NCBI RefSeq assembly: GCF_001422285.1
Contig: NZ_LMMO01000003.1
Span: 511,297 to 575,296 of the forward strand
Direction: 5' to 3'
DNA: 64,000 bases
Source: Frigoribacterium sp. Leaf263
GTDB lineage: Bacteria > Actinomycetota > Actinomycetes > Actinomycetales > Microbacteriaceae
This document shows, one piece after another, positions 55,936 to 63,976 of the stretch. Under the pieces are notes generated by a model, which was not told where the DNA came from, made no database searches, and saw only the letters and a list, made by a program, of their open reading frames with translations. The position numbers and the translations under genes are program-made. Within the stretch, counting starts at the first letter, position 1. Every line of letters starts with the position of its first letter.

Positions 55936-57703
55936 GGGCGAGCGCGATCGCGTCCGCCGCCCGCACGAGCGCCAGGTGCGACAGCGCCTGAGGGGTGTTC
56001 CCGACGTGGCGGCCGGTCGCCACCTCGATCTCCTCCGAGAGCATGCCCACGTCGTTGCAGTAGCCGACCAGGCGGTCCATGAGGACGACCGCGTCGTCCA
56101 GGCGACCCGAGGCCGCGTACTGCTCGACGAGCCAGAACGAGCAGGTGAGGAACGGGTTCTCGGTGCCCTCCAGCCCGTCGACGCCGCTCTCCGTCCGGTA
56201 GCGCAGCAGCAGGCCGTCGTGCAGGAGGTCGCGCTCGATCGCGGCGACGGTGCCCAGCATGCGGGGGTCGTCGGCTTCGACGAAGCCCACCTGCGCGAGC
56301 TGCAGCAGCGACGCGTCGACCTCGGTGGTGTCGTAGTGCTGGGTGAACGTGCCGAGCTCGGCGTTCCAGCCGTGATCCTCGATGTCGGCCCTCACCTCGT
56401 CGCGGAGCGCTCGCCATCGGTCAACGGGGCCGTCCAGGCCGAACTGCTCGACGCCCTTGATGCCGCGGTCGAGGGCGGCCCAGATCATCACCCGCGAATG
56501 GGTGAAGTGCCGCACCTCGCCGCGGATCTCCCAGATGCCGCTGTCGGGTCGTGACCGGTTGTCGTCGACGTACTGCAGGAGGGCCCGCTGCAGAGGCCAC
56601 GAGTACTCGTTCTCGTCGACCCCGAGGAGGCGCGCCTCGTGGAGTGCGATCATCACCTCTCCGAAGATGTCGCCCTGGTACTGCCGGTAGGCGCCGTTGC
56701 CCACCCGGACGGGGGAGGCGCCTCCGTAGCCGGGGAGGCCGTCGATCTCGCTCTCGTGGAGGTACCGCTCGCCCGCGAGGCCGTACATGATCTGGACGTC
56801 GGCGGGGTCTCCGGCAATCGCCCGCAGCAGCCAGCCACGCCATCGTTCCGCCTCCTCCGCGTAGCCGTGCAGGATGAGCGCCTGGAGGGTCATCGAGGCA
56901 TCGCGGAGCCACACGTAGCGGTAGTCCCAGTTGCGCGACCCGCCGAACTGCTCGGGCAGACTCGTCGTGGCCGCGGCGACGATCCCGCCGGTGTCCTCGT
57001 TCGTCAGCGCGCGGAGGATGAGCAGCGATCGTCGCACCTCGCGCTCGTAGGCGGGAGGAGCGGTGCAGCGCGCGGCCCAGTCACGCCACCAGGCGGTGGT
57101 CTCGGCGATCCGGGCGTCCACGTCGATCGGCGTGGGCGGCGTGCGGTGCGAGGGGTACCACGTGAGGGTGAGATCGACGACGTCGCCGGCGGAGACGTCG
57201 AACCCGGCCTCGTGGGTGTGGTCGGTGGCGGTCAGCCGCGGACCGCGGACGACGACCGCGTCGGGCCCGGCCGTCGCGACCAGGGCGGTGCCGTCCGCCT
57301 CGACGACCTGTCTGACCCAGGGCATGGCGCTGCCGTACCCGAAGCGGATGGCGAGATCGACCCGCATGGGCACCGTCCCGGAGATGCCGGTGACCCGACG
57401 GACGACGTCGGCCCGTCGGTCGCCGAAGGGCATGAGGTCCGTCACCTCGACGACGCCGGTCGGCGTCCGCCAGCGGGTGACGAGCACGAAGGTGTCGTCG
57501 AGGTAGCTCCGGGTGGCGGTCGCCGCGGCGTCGGAGGGGGCGACCAGCCACCGGCCGGCGTCGTGGTCGCCGAGGAGCGCCCCGAACGTCGAGGCGGAGT
57601 CGAAGCGCGGCAGGCACAGCCAGTCGATGCTGCCGTCGGTGCCGACGAGGCATCCGGTGTGCAGATCACCGATCAGGGCGTAGTTCTCGATGGGCAGGGG
57701 CAT
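55916..57703 (-). CDS. Glycoside hydrolase family 15 protein (glucoamylase/trehalase-like)
   Basis: 595 aa from ATG 57703; an upstream ATG at 57715 is less likely because it overlaps the -10 box. MPLPIENYALIGDLHTGCLVGTDGSIDWLCLPRFDS is typical of the N terminus. The (alpha/alpha)6 barrel signatures NWDYRYVWLRDASMTLQAL (catalytic Glu/Asp region) and GIWEIRGEVRHFTHSRVMIWAALDRG follow. The family includes actinobacterial trehalases and glucoamylases; trehalose is the more probable substrate. Cytoplasmic. Convergent with zwf. Confidence 0.88.
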   Translation of the reverse strand: MPLPIENYALIGDLHTGCLVGTDGSIDWLCLPRFDSASTFGALLGDHDAGRWLVAPSDAAATATRSYLDDTFVLVTRWRTPTGVVEVTDLMPFGDRRADVVRRVTGISGTVPMRVDLAIRFGYGSAMPWVRQVVEADGTALVATAGPDAVVVRGPRLTATDHTHEAGFDVSAGDVVDLTLTWYPSHRTPPTPIDVDARIAETTAWWRDWAARCTAPPAYEREVRRSLLILRALTNEDTGGIVAAATTSLPEQFGGSRNWDYRYVWLRDASMTLQALILHGYAEEAERWRGWLLRAIAGDPADVQIMYGLAGERYLHESEIDGLPGYGGASPVRVGNGAYRQYQGDIFGEVMIALHEARLLGVDENEYSWPLQRALLQYVDDNRSRPDSGIWEIRGEVRHFTHSRVMIWAALDRGIKGVEQFGLDGPVDRWRALRDEVRADIEDHGWNAELGTFTQHYDTTEVDASLLQLAQVGFVEADDPRMLGTVAAIERDLLHDGLLLRYRTESGVDGLEGTENPFLTCSFWLVEQYAASGRLDDAVVLMDRLVGYCNDVGMLSEEIEVATGRHVGNTPQALSHLALVRAADAIALARSTRAS

Positions 57704-57709
57704 GCGGCC

Positions 57710-57715
57710 ATCCAA
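57710..57715 (-). promoter_or_regulatory. -10 element of the GH15 gene (leaderless); decides the start
   Basis: TTGGAT on the minus strand, 6 nt before the ATG at 57703. It lies within the alternative ATG at 57715 and so argues against that start. Confidence 0.5.
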
Positions 57716-57724
57716 GCAGCCGGG

Positions 57725-58414
57725 TCAGTGACGGTGCTGCAGGGTGGGGTCGGGCCACCGGGTCTCGACGAGCGGCTTCCGTCGCCTGGTCCGCGCCCAG
57801 ACCACGAAGCCCATGAGGGTGAACGCCCCGTAGAAGACGTACATGAACGCCGAGGCGTAGTAGCCGGCGCTGAAGAGCAGGGGAGTGCCCACGAGGTCCA
57901 CGGCGACCCAGATGAGCCAGAACTCGACCCAGCCCTTCGCCATGCCGTACGTGGCCAGCAGCGACCCCATGAAGATCCAGGCGTCGGCCCACACCGGCTC
58001 GTACGAACCGAGTGCGCTGAAGATCGGGGTGAGGACGGCGGTGCCGCCGAGCAGGGCCACCACCAGCAGGACCCGGTTGCGTCGACCGGCCCACCGCGGC
58101 TCGACGGCCGCCCCGGCGCCGGTCGCGCTCCGTCGCCAGCGGTACCAGCCGTAGACGGACACGGCGATGAACATGACCTGACGCCCGGCCTGCCCGAGCA
58201 GATTGACTGGGTTCGGCGTGTCGAACACCGCGCCGAGGAACACGGTGAACAGCAGCGCGTTGCCGACGATGCCGACCGGCCACGCCCAGACCTTGCGGCG
58301 CATGCCGCCGAGGGCGCTGAGCAGACCGAAGACGTTGCCCACGACCTCACGCCAGAGGATGGTCTGATCACCCAGCACCAGCTGAGCGTCGAAGAGCCAC
58401 CGGATCACCTGCAC
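57725..58414 (-). CDS. pnuC: PnuC-family vitamin/nucleoside transporter
   Basis: 229 aa from GTG 58414, which has AGGAGG 6 nt upstream (complement of CCTCCT at 58421-58426). Seven hydrophobic segments and the PnuC signatures GNVFGLLSALGGMRRKVWAWPVGIVGNAL, WYRWRR and the later WVEFWLIWVAVDL are present. The family takes up nicotinamide riboside, thiamine or riboflavin by facilitated diffusion; no adjacent kinase reveals which. The leader has alternative hairpins. Confidence 0.87.
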   Translation of the reverse strand: MQVIRWLFDAQLVLGDQTILWREVVGNVFGLLSALGGMRRKVWAWPVGIVGNALLFTVFLGAVFDTPNPVNLLGQAGRQVMFIAVSVYGWYRWRRSATGAGAAVEPRWAGRRNRVLLVVALLGGTAVLTPIFSALGSYEPVWADAWIFMGSLLATYGMAKGWVEFWLIWVAVDLVGTPLLFSAGYYASAFMYVFYGAFTLMGFVVWARTRRRKPLVETRWPDPTLQHRH

Positions 58415-58443
58415 GTCGTCCTCCTGGTCGCGGCGACGACCGA

Positions 58444-58502
58444 GCCCGTGGTCCGCCACGGCGTTCGTCCCGCCGAGATCGGGAACGACCGCGGCCCGTG
58501 GT
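58444..58502 (-). promoter_or_regulatory. pnuC leader with mutually exclusive pairing
   Basis: The 9-mer GCCCGTGGT occurs at 58444-58452 and 58494-58502, with CCACGG (58456-58461) between them able to pair with either. This could form a two-state leader. The consensus of TPP, FMN or NAD riboswitches is not seen. Confidence 0.3.
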
Positions 58503-58535
58503 TCATTCCCTCGCCCTGTCGTGCGGTACCGGTGG

Positions 58536-58862
58536 TCAGGCGAACAGCTGCTGCTCGACCCGGTCGTCGAACACGCCCAGCAGCAGCCACGACCCCCTGG
58601 CCGGATCGAGTGCCAGATCGAATGTGCCGTCGATCCGATGGACGCCGTCGGTGAGCGGCAGGGCGTCGACCCGCCAGACCGGCAGCTCGAGCAGGTCGTC
58701 CGCGCCGCCGCGCGGTGCACGATCCGCCGACCGCCACCATTCGCGACGGGTGATCCACCGCTCCGGCGGACTGACGACGCCGTAGACGACGCCTCGCCAC
58801 ACGAACCGGAGCGGCGCCCCGTCGGCGGTCGTCTCGACCGGCACCTTCTCGTCGATCTTCAT
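58536..58862 (-). CDS. DUF6504 protein, SOS-regulated mutasome-associated
   Basis: 108 aa. A small beta-rich protein with VPVETTADGAPLRFVWRGVVYGVVSPPERWITRREWW at the N terminus. It resembles the DUF6504 domain, which actinobacteria carry next to imuB/dnaE2. Its promoter has a near-perfect LexA box. The neighbours hipBA and pnuC are unrelated, so it seems to be a detached member of the imuA'-imuB-dnaE2 cassette. Function unknown. Confidence 0.7.
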   Translation of the reverse strand: MKIDEKVPVETTADGAPLRFVWRGVVYGVVSPPERWITRREWWRSADRAPRGGADDLLELPVWRVDALPLTDGVHRIDGTFDLALDPARGSWLLLGVFDDRVEQQLFA

Positions 58863-58883
58863 GTGATCCGCCTCGCTCGTCGT

Positions 58884-58909
58884 TCGAAAGTGTGTTCGAA
58901 CGGAGTGTA
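58884..58909 (-). promoter_or_regulatory. LexA (SOS) box and -10 element of the DUF6504 gene
   Basis: TCGAAA-GTGT-GTTCGA (58884-58899) has one change from the LexA consensus. A minus-strand TACACT (58904-58909) lies 4 bp away, the same arrangement as at dnaE2. Confidence 0.75.
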
Positions 58910-58931
58910 CGGTCGGCCGCCGACATCCGTC

Positions 58932-60215
58932 TCACCAGCGGGGCAGCGCATCCTCGATCCGACGGGCTGCGTCGTCGTCGAGCCCCGCCTCCTCGGCGAA
59001 GCCCCGCCACCCCGCGACCGCCTCGCTCACCTCGGCCACGATCTCCGACGCGCCGGGGACGAGGTACCGGTCGGCCAGTCGCATGACGTCGTCCCGCCCG
59101 ACGTCGCGGAACACCCCGTCGACCCCCATCAGATGCTGATAGGTCCATCGTCCCGTCGGATTGTGCGCGAACGTGACGTCGTAGGCGGGCGCCAGAGTCC
59201 ACGACGCCGTCGGCGACGCCAGCAGGAACGACGAGTTCTTCGTGTGATCGTCGTTGTTCGCCGCCAGGATGTTCAGCACCATCCGTCGGAGCACCTGCGC
59301 CCTCGCCTCCGCGCCCATCCCCAACGACTCCACCGTGTCGAAGAGCTGACCGTACTCATGGGTCTGCCTCTGACGGAAGTCGAGATGCGCCGTCCCGCAC
59401 AGGGTCACGGAGTGGATCTTGCCCGCCGGCCCGCGGTCGAAGCGACGCGTCATGAAATGAGCGCGACCGTTCTCCTCGAGCAGCCGGCACTCGGCCATCT
59501 CGACCCCCGCCGCCCGCGCCATCAGCGAATAGGCGTACTCCACGCGCCCCGACGACCCGCCCGACCCGAGCTCCGCGTCCGCACCCAGGCCGTCCAGCTT
59601 GATCAGCCAGTGCTCGAACCCCTCAGGGGCCGGCAGCTGCCCCGAGCGGACCTCGCCCGACTCGCGGTCCCACGCGATGACCGCCTTCGCCCGAGCGCCT
59701 CCCGCCGAGGTGCCGACCTGGATCAGCGACTGGATCGCCGCCTCCGTCTCGCGGTCCGAGTCGAACTGCGCGTCGAGCACGCTCCGGGCCCCCTCCACGA
59801 GGGCGCTCAGCTCGACCGCGCTGCTCCGGCGGTGACGCGGCCCCCGCGACGGCCGGAACTCGAGAGCTCCCATGGCCCGGTCCGCCATGTAGGCCAGCCG
59901 GTCGAGCGGACTGACGTCCCCCCGCCGGACACCCTGCCTCGCCAGCCAGGCGTCGATCACCGCGTTGCCGAAGTCGTCGGGCATCGCATCGGCCAGCAGG
60001 GCCGGGAGCCGATGGAAGGTGGCCTCGGGCAGCTGCGGGAACACATGACGCCTCGTGCGCACCGGCATCGTCAGAGGAGCCAGCTCGATCCCCCTGGCCG
60101 CCCAGTCGGGGTAGTACTCGAAGACGTACGCCCCGAGCCCCTCGTCGAGGGCGACCGCGCCGACCCGCGACCCCCACGCCGAGACCTCCACCGCCTGCAC
60201 CGCCGACCAGCTCAT
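58932..60215 (-). CDS. hipA: HipA-family serine/threonine kinase toxin
   Basis: 427 aa. N-subdomain at about 1-110, then the HipA kinase core: VGTSAGGARAKAVIAW (P-loop-like), FEHWLIKLDG, and the catalytic loop NILAANNDDHTKNSSFLL (about 312-329) with the N-x-D-D-H-x-K-N motif intact, followed by LAPAYDVTFA. In E. coli HipA phosphorylates glutamyl-tRNA synthetase and causes persistence. The start overlaps the hipB stop by 4 bp. The LexA box of DUF6504 lies just past its stop. Confidence 0.92.
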   Translation of the reverse strand: MSWSAVQAVEVSAWGSRVGAVALDEGLGAYVFEYYPDWAARGIELAPLTMPVRTRRHVFPQLPEATFHRLPALLADAMPDDFGNAVIDAWLARQGVRRGDVSPLDRLAYMADRAMGALEFRPSRGPRHRRSSAVELSALVEGARSVLDAQFDSDRETEAAIQSLIQVGTSAGGARAKAVIAWDRESGEVRSGQLPAPEGFEHWLIKLDGLGADAELGSGGSSGRVEYAYSLMARAAGVEMAECRLLEENGRAHFMTRRFDRGPAGKIHSVTLCGTAHLDFRQRQTHEYGQLFDTVESLGMGAEARAQVLRRMVLNILAANNDDHTKNSSFLLASPTASWTLAPAYDVTFAHNPTGRWTYQHLMGVDGVFRDVGRDDVMRLADRYLVPGASEIVAEVSEAVAGWRGFAEEAGLDDDAARRIEDALPRW

Positions 60216-60580
60216 CGGGACGGGTCCTCCGTCGACGGCGCCCCGTCGTCGCGGACGGTCGTCCGCGGTCGGTACACCCGCCTCCTCGGCTCACGACCGG
60301 CGCTCCGCAGCACGTCGATCGGGCTCACCGCGCTCGCCGGGAGCAGCCCCTCGAGCGCGTCGGCGGCGTCGAGGGCCCGGAGGACGCGGACGAGGGTCTT
60401 CAGGGTGCTGCCCCGCCCGTTCTCCAGATTCTGCAGGGTGCTCGTCGAGACGCCGGCCTCGCGGGCGAGGTCGACCTGGTCGACGCCCTCGTCGAGTCGG
60501 CGGGCTCGCACGCGCTCGCCGATCAGGGTCTCCCACTCGTCGGTGGATCGTCGCCTGGCGGTGGATCCGTTCCCGTTCAT
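60212..60580 (-). CDS. hipB: HipB-type XRE antitoxin
   Basis: 122 aa from ATG 60580 with GGAGG upstream; GTG 60583 adds one residue. The helix-turn-helix lies at about 20-75 (IGERVRARRLDEGVDQVDLAREAGVSTSTLQNLENGRGSTLKTLVRVLRAL). The C-terminal tail is basic and Pro-rich, longer than in E. coli HipB. It neutralises HipA and represses the operon through the upstream repeats. Coupled to hipA. Confidence 0.9.
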   Translation of the reverse strand: MNGNGSTARRRSTDEWETLIGERVRARRLDEGVDQVDLAREAGVSTSTLQNLENGRGSTLKTLVRVLRALDAADALEGLLPASAVSPIDVLRSAGREPRRRVYRPRTTVRDDGAPSTEDPSR

Positions 60581-60600
60581 CACCCCTCCGAAAACCGATT

Positions 60601-60650
60601 ATCCGGTTATTGCAGCACGATCGGGCCTCAAAAGCGAGAAATCCGGTGAT
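60601..60650 (-). promoter_or_regulatory. Candidate hipBA operators
   Basis: ATCCGGTTAT (60601-60610) and ATCCGGTGAT (60641-60650) are 40 bp apart, about four helical turns, in the AT-richer region upstream of hipB. AACCG-N6-CGGTT also surrounds the first. HipB autoregulation is known in E. coli; binding here is inferred. Confidence 0.45.
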
Positions 60651-60665
60651 AAGAGAAGGCCCGCG

Positions 60666-61706
60666 TCACTCGACGATGCCCGCATCGGCGAGCTGATCCC
60701 ACAGACCTGCGCCGTCGGGGGCCGAGACCCAGGTGACGTCACTGCCCTGCGCGTGCTCGGAGCGCGATCGGCCACCGGCGAGAACGGCCTCGCTCGGCGA
60801 GAGCTGCCGGATCGCCACGGCCGCGACGGAGTCGGGATGCTCGTGCAGGAAGCTCCCGTAGAGCTCCTCGTCGTGCTGCCCGTCGTCACCGACCAGCAGC
60901 CACCGCATGTGGGGGAACTCGGCGGCCAGGCGCTCGAGAGAGGCGCGCTTGTGCTCGCGGCCGCTCCGGAAGAACCGGTCGTGGGTCGGACCCCAGTCGG
61001 TCAGCAGCAGAGGGCCGCTCGGGTACAGGTTGCGCGAGAGGAAGCGCGACAGCGTCGGCGCCACGTTCCAGGCCCCCGTCGAGAGGTAGATCACGGGGCA
61101 TCCGCCGGCGGAGCGCTGCAGGCGCTCGTACAGCACCGACATGCCGGGCACGGGGCGGCGCGCGTGCTCGTTGAGCACGAAGGTGTTCCAGGCAGCCAGG
61201 AAGGGGCGGGGCAGGGAGGTGACCATCACCGTGTCGTCGATGTCGGAGACGATGCCGAACCGCACGTCGGGGTCGATCACGTACACCGGCGCGTCGACGG
61301 GCAGCGAGCCCTCGCAGCTCACGGTGGCGATGTGCCAGCCGGGCTCGAGATCGACCTCGACCCGGACGTCGAGCACCCCGCCGCGGTCGGTCGTGAGGTG
61401 GTGGGTGCGCCCGCCCAGCACCACGTCGACGCGGGCCTTCTCGACCGGCACGCTGGTGAAGCTCCGCCAGCCGCGGACGTTGGCGCGGTCGATCCCCTCG
61501 AGGGTCCCGGCCGGGGTGAGCAGCACCCGGGACAGGACGCGAGCCCACCCGGGGGAGCCGTAGCCCGTGTAGGGCACGATCGTCGGGAGGAGACCCCGCC
61601 TGCGTGCGCGCTTCTCTCGGAACCGGTGGACCGAGTTCTCGATGCGGGCGGCGCGGTGCAGCAGCGGCTCGACTCCGGCCGGGGCCGGTCTACGGGTGTC
61701 GGGCAT
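60666..61706 (-). CDS. App1-family phosphatase (DUF2183)
   Basis: 346 aa. The HAD-type catalytic motif FGIVSDIDDTVMVTSL (D-x-D-x-T, about 150-165) is preceded by a beta-sandwich region (VRVEVDLEPGWHIATVSCEG). STGAWN, GPTHDRFFRSGREHK and WLLVGDDGQHDEELY complete the HAD motifs. The yeast homologue App1 is a phosphatidate phosphatase; the bacterial substrate is not known. A -10-like CAGGAT lies 6 nt before the ATG. Confidence 0.85.
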   Translation of the reverse strand: MPDTRRPAPAGVEPLLHRAARIENSVHRFREKRARRRGLLPTIVPYTGYGSPGWARVLSRVLLTPAGTLEGIDRANVRGWRSFTSVPVEKARVDVVLGGRTHHLTTDRGGVLDVRVEVDLEPGWHIATVSCEGSLPVDAPVYVIDPDVRFGIVSDIDDTVMVTSLPRPFLAAWNTFVLNEHARRPVPGMSVLYERLQRSAGGCPVIYLSTGAWNVAPTLSRFLSRNLYPSGPLLLTDWGPTHDRFFRSGREHKRASLERLAAEFPHMRWLLVGDDGQHDEELYGSFLHEHPDSVAAVAIRQLSPSEAVLAGGRSRSEHAQGSDVTWVSAPDGAGLWDQLADAGIVE

Positions 61707-61712
61707 GCGCCC

Positions 61713-61718
61713 ATCCTG
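61713..61718 (-). promoter_or_regulatory. -10-like element of the App1 gene (leaderless)
   Basis: CAGGAT on the minus strand, 6 nt before the ATG at 61706. It departs from TANNNT at the first base. Confidence 0.4.
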
Positions 61719-61723
61719 TCACG

Positions 61724-62446
61724 TCAGAGGGGCTCGACGAGGGAGGGGGAGTCGGTGCCCACCGAGCCGACGGCGGGCGAGACCTCGTGGGACGTCGTGC
61801 GCCCGGCGATCTCGGGCGACAGCCCCGCGACGCCCTCGACGAGATCGGCGTCGCCCTCGGTCTCGGGGTCGAGCCAGTCGTCCATCACGTCGGCCCCGAC
61901 GAAGACCGGCATGCGGTCGTGCAGCGAGGCGAGCGGACCCGAGGAGGCGCGGGTCAGGATCGTCGTCGACAGCAGCCACCGGGACGGCGCGTCGGGTGCC
62001 GCTCGAGGGTCCCGCCACCATTCGTAGAGCGCGGCGAAGAGCATCACCTCGTCGTCGGGGAGGTGGACGAGGTGGGGGTGCCTGACCCCGGCCGAGTCGG
62101 TCGTCCACTCGTAGTACCCCGTGGCGGGGACCAGCCCCCGACGGGCGGCGACGGCCTCGCGGAACATCGGCTTCGCGGCCGCCGTCTCGGACCGGGCGTT
62201 GATCACGGGCGCGCCCTCGGGTCCGGCCGAGCCGCCGGGCACGAGGCCCCAGCGGGCGGCCGCGAGACGACGGACGGGCGGGCCGCCGGCGTCGTCGCCC
62301 CGGGGCGCCGCATCGACCAGGAGGTGCACCGGGCGGGTCGGAGCGATATTCCAGGAAGGATCTGGGAGAGTGTCTCCTGATACATCAACGTCGAACAGGG
62401 CCACCAGGTCGCTCGAGGCGCGAGCCATCACGAATCGTCCGCACAT
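61724..62446 (-). CDS. SOS-response-associated peptidase (YedK/HMCES family)
   Basis: 240 aa from ATG 62446, so that catalytic Cys2 follows the initiator Met (MCGRFVMA). The SRAP signatures WNIAPTRPVHLL, RWGLVPGG, INARSETAAAKPMFREAV and CRRGL-like RRGLVPATGYYEW are complete; the LHDRMPVFV segment supplies the conserved His. It forms a covalent crosslink to abasic sites in single-stranded DNA. An upstream ATG is less likely. The dispersed word lies in the central part. Confidence 0.92.
   Translation of the reverse strand: MCGRFVMARASSDLVALFDVDVSGDTLPDPSWNIAPTRPVHLLVDAAPRGDDAGGPPVRRLAAARWGLVPGGSAGPEGAPVINARSETAAAKPMFREAVAARRGLVPATGYYEWTTDSAGVRHPHLVHLPDDEVMLFAALYEWWRDPRAAPDAPSRWLLSTTILTRASSGPLASLHDRMPVFVGADVMDDWLDPETEGDADLVEGVAGLSPEIAGRTTSHEVSPAVGSVGTDSPSLVEPL
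61939..61955 (+). repeat. Copy of the dispersed GAGGAGGCGCGGGTC word
   Basis: Exact 17-mer CCGAGGAGGCGCGGGTC on the + strand, read as Thr-Arg-Ala-Ser-Ser in the YedK gene. Confidence 0.8.
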
Positions 62447-62452
62447 GCGTCC

Positions 62453-62458
62453 ATCATC
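62453..62458 (-). promoter_or_regulatory. -10-like element of the YedK gene (leaderless)
   Basis: GATGAT on the minus strand, 6 nt before the ATG at 62446. No LexA box is seen here. Confidence 0.35.
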
Positions 62459-62586
62459 CCGGCTCCCGCCGACATCGGGTGCCATCGGTCGGCGAGGCGG
62501 CGGATGCGCCCGCCGCGGCCCGGCACGATCCCCCGACGTCCAGCACCATGCCGCGACGACGTCGCGACTCGCCAGAAGGAGAACCG

Positions 62587-63234
62587 TTGCTCGTCACCGA
62601 GGTCAATGAAGCACTGCCCGGGGGATCGTCACTGCTCAGGAACGAGCCGGTCCAGGCCCGGAGCTCTGCGCGCCTCACGGGGCTGCTCGACGCCGCGGCG
62701 TCGATCATCGACGAGATCGGCTACGAGCGTCTGACGACGGCGATGGTCGCCGAGCGCGCCGGGGCGTCGATCGGCACCGTCTACCGGTACTTCCCCGACC
62801 GGATCGCCGTGGTCGACGCCCTCGCCCTCCGCTGCATCCAGCGGCTGACGTCGCGGGTGGCCGATCGAGTGGCCGACCCTGAGATCGTCGACTGGCGGCG
62901 TGCCATCGAGGCCCTGATCGACGCGAAGGCCGACATGTACCGCGAGGAGCCCGGGTTCCGGGCCATCCGCTTCGGCGACGCCCCCGACCTCGGAGCCCCG
63001 CACGAGGCGCCCTCCGGCAGTCCTCTGGCCGATCGCATCACGAGCCTGCTGGTCGACCGGTTCGGCGTCGTCCGCGACGTCGAGACCGAGCTGGCGGTCG
63101 AGGTCGTCGTCGAGATCGGCAACTCGCTGCTCGCTCGCGCCTTCGTGTCGGGCGGCGAGGGCGACAGCCGCTTCATCGACGAGTGCCGCCGCGTGGTCGT
63201 CGCCTATCTCGAGCCGGTGCTCGCCGTCCGCTGA
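62587..63234 (+). CDS. TetR-family transcriptional regulator
   Basis: 215 aa from TTG 62587, which has AGAAGGAG 6 nt upstream; ATG 62548 is an alternative without such a site. The N-terminal helix-turn-helix is AAASIIDEIGYERLTTAMVAERAGASIGTVYRYFPDRIAVVDAL (about 35-78), and the C-terminal helical ligand domain resembles the TetR_C_17-like group. It is likely a repressor; no divergent or adjacent transporter tells the target. It is divergent from the YedK gene, with about 140 bp between the start codons. Confidence 0.88.
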   Translation: MLVTEVNEALPGGSSLLRNEPVQARSSARLTGLLDAAASIIDEIGYERLTTAMVAERAGASIGTVYRYFPDRIAVVDALALRCIQRLTSRVADRVADPEIVDWRRAIEALIDAKADMYREEPGFRAIRFGDAPDLGAPHEAPSGSPLADRITSLLVDRFGVVRDVETELAVEVVVEIGNSLLARAFVSGGEGDSRFIDECRRVVVAYLEPVLAVR

Positions 63235-63300
63235 CCTCTCGGGCGCCCGCCGGGCCGAGGTCCGCCGGATCCGCGCCCGCCGGGCTCACGCCCACCGAGC

Positions 63301-63963
63301 TCACGCCTCGGCGTCGTCCTCCGGCGGAGGCGTCATGTGGCGCTCCTCCCGGGAGTGGACGATCCGCTTGATCACCACGACGGCCACCGCGAAGACGACG
63401 ATCGCGGCGACGAACAGGTAGCCGGCGCCGTGCAGCCGGTCGGCGACCTCCCGGTAGCCGCCCGCCGCCCCGGCCCCGACGGACACGTACGCGGTCGACC
63501 ACAGCAGGCACGCGGGGGCGGTCCAGGCCAGGAACGTGCGGTAGCGCATCGGGCTCATCCCGACGGTCAGCGGGATGAGCGAATGGAGCACCGGCAGGAA
63601 GCGCGAGACGAACACGGCGATGCCGCCGCGGCGTGCGAGGTAGGTCTCCGCCCGCACCCAGTTGCGTTCGCCCAGGTGTCGGCCGACGGCGCTGCGGCGG
63701 ATCGCCGGTCCGAAGCGGCGACCCAGAGCGAAGCCCACGCTCTCGCCGACGAGCGCCCCGATCATCAGGGCGGCGATCAGGGCGACGAACTCGGACGGCG
63801 TCGCGACCGCGGTCGACGACACGATGGCGACGGTGTCGCCCGGGACGACCAGTCCGAGGAGCACGGACGTCTCGAGCACCATGGCCAGGCCCGCGAGCAG
63901 GGTCCGGAGCACGGGGTCGACCGACTGGACGAGGTCGAGGAGGCTGCCGAGGAGGTCGTTCAC
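63301..63963 (-). CDS. DedA-family membrane protein
   Basis: 220 aa from GTG 63963, preferred over ATG 63987 because a TAGGAT -10 box lies 7 nt upstream and would overlap the longer form. Five to six hydrophobic segments; the DedA/SNARE-associated signatures LGLVVPGDTVAIVSS, GESVGFALGRRFGP and FVSRFLPVLHSLIPLTVGMSPMRYRTFL are intact. DedA proteins are undecaprenyl-phosphate or phospholipid flippases. The tail is acidic. Confidence 0.88.
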   Translation of the reverse strand: MNDLLGSLLDLVQSVDPVLRTLLAGLAMVLETSVLLGLVVPGDTVAIVSSTAVATPSEFVALIAALMIGALVGESVGFALGRRFGPAIRRSAVGRHLGERNWVRAETYLARRGGIAVFVSRFLPVLHSLIPLTVGMSPMRYRTFLAWTAPACLLWSTAYVSVGAGAAGGYREVADRLHGAGYLFVAAIVVFAVAVVVIKRIVHSREERHMTPPPEDDAEA

Positions 63964-63970
63964 GCCCCCG

Positions 63971-63976
63971 ATCCTA
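63971..63976 (-). promoter_or_regulatory. -10 element of the DedA gene (leaderless); decides the start
   Basis: TAGGAT on the minus strand, 7 nt before the GTG at 63963. Confidence 0.5.
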
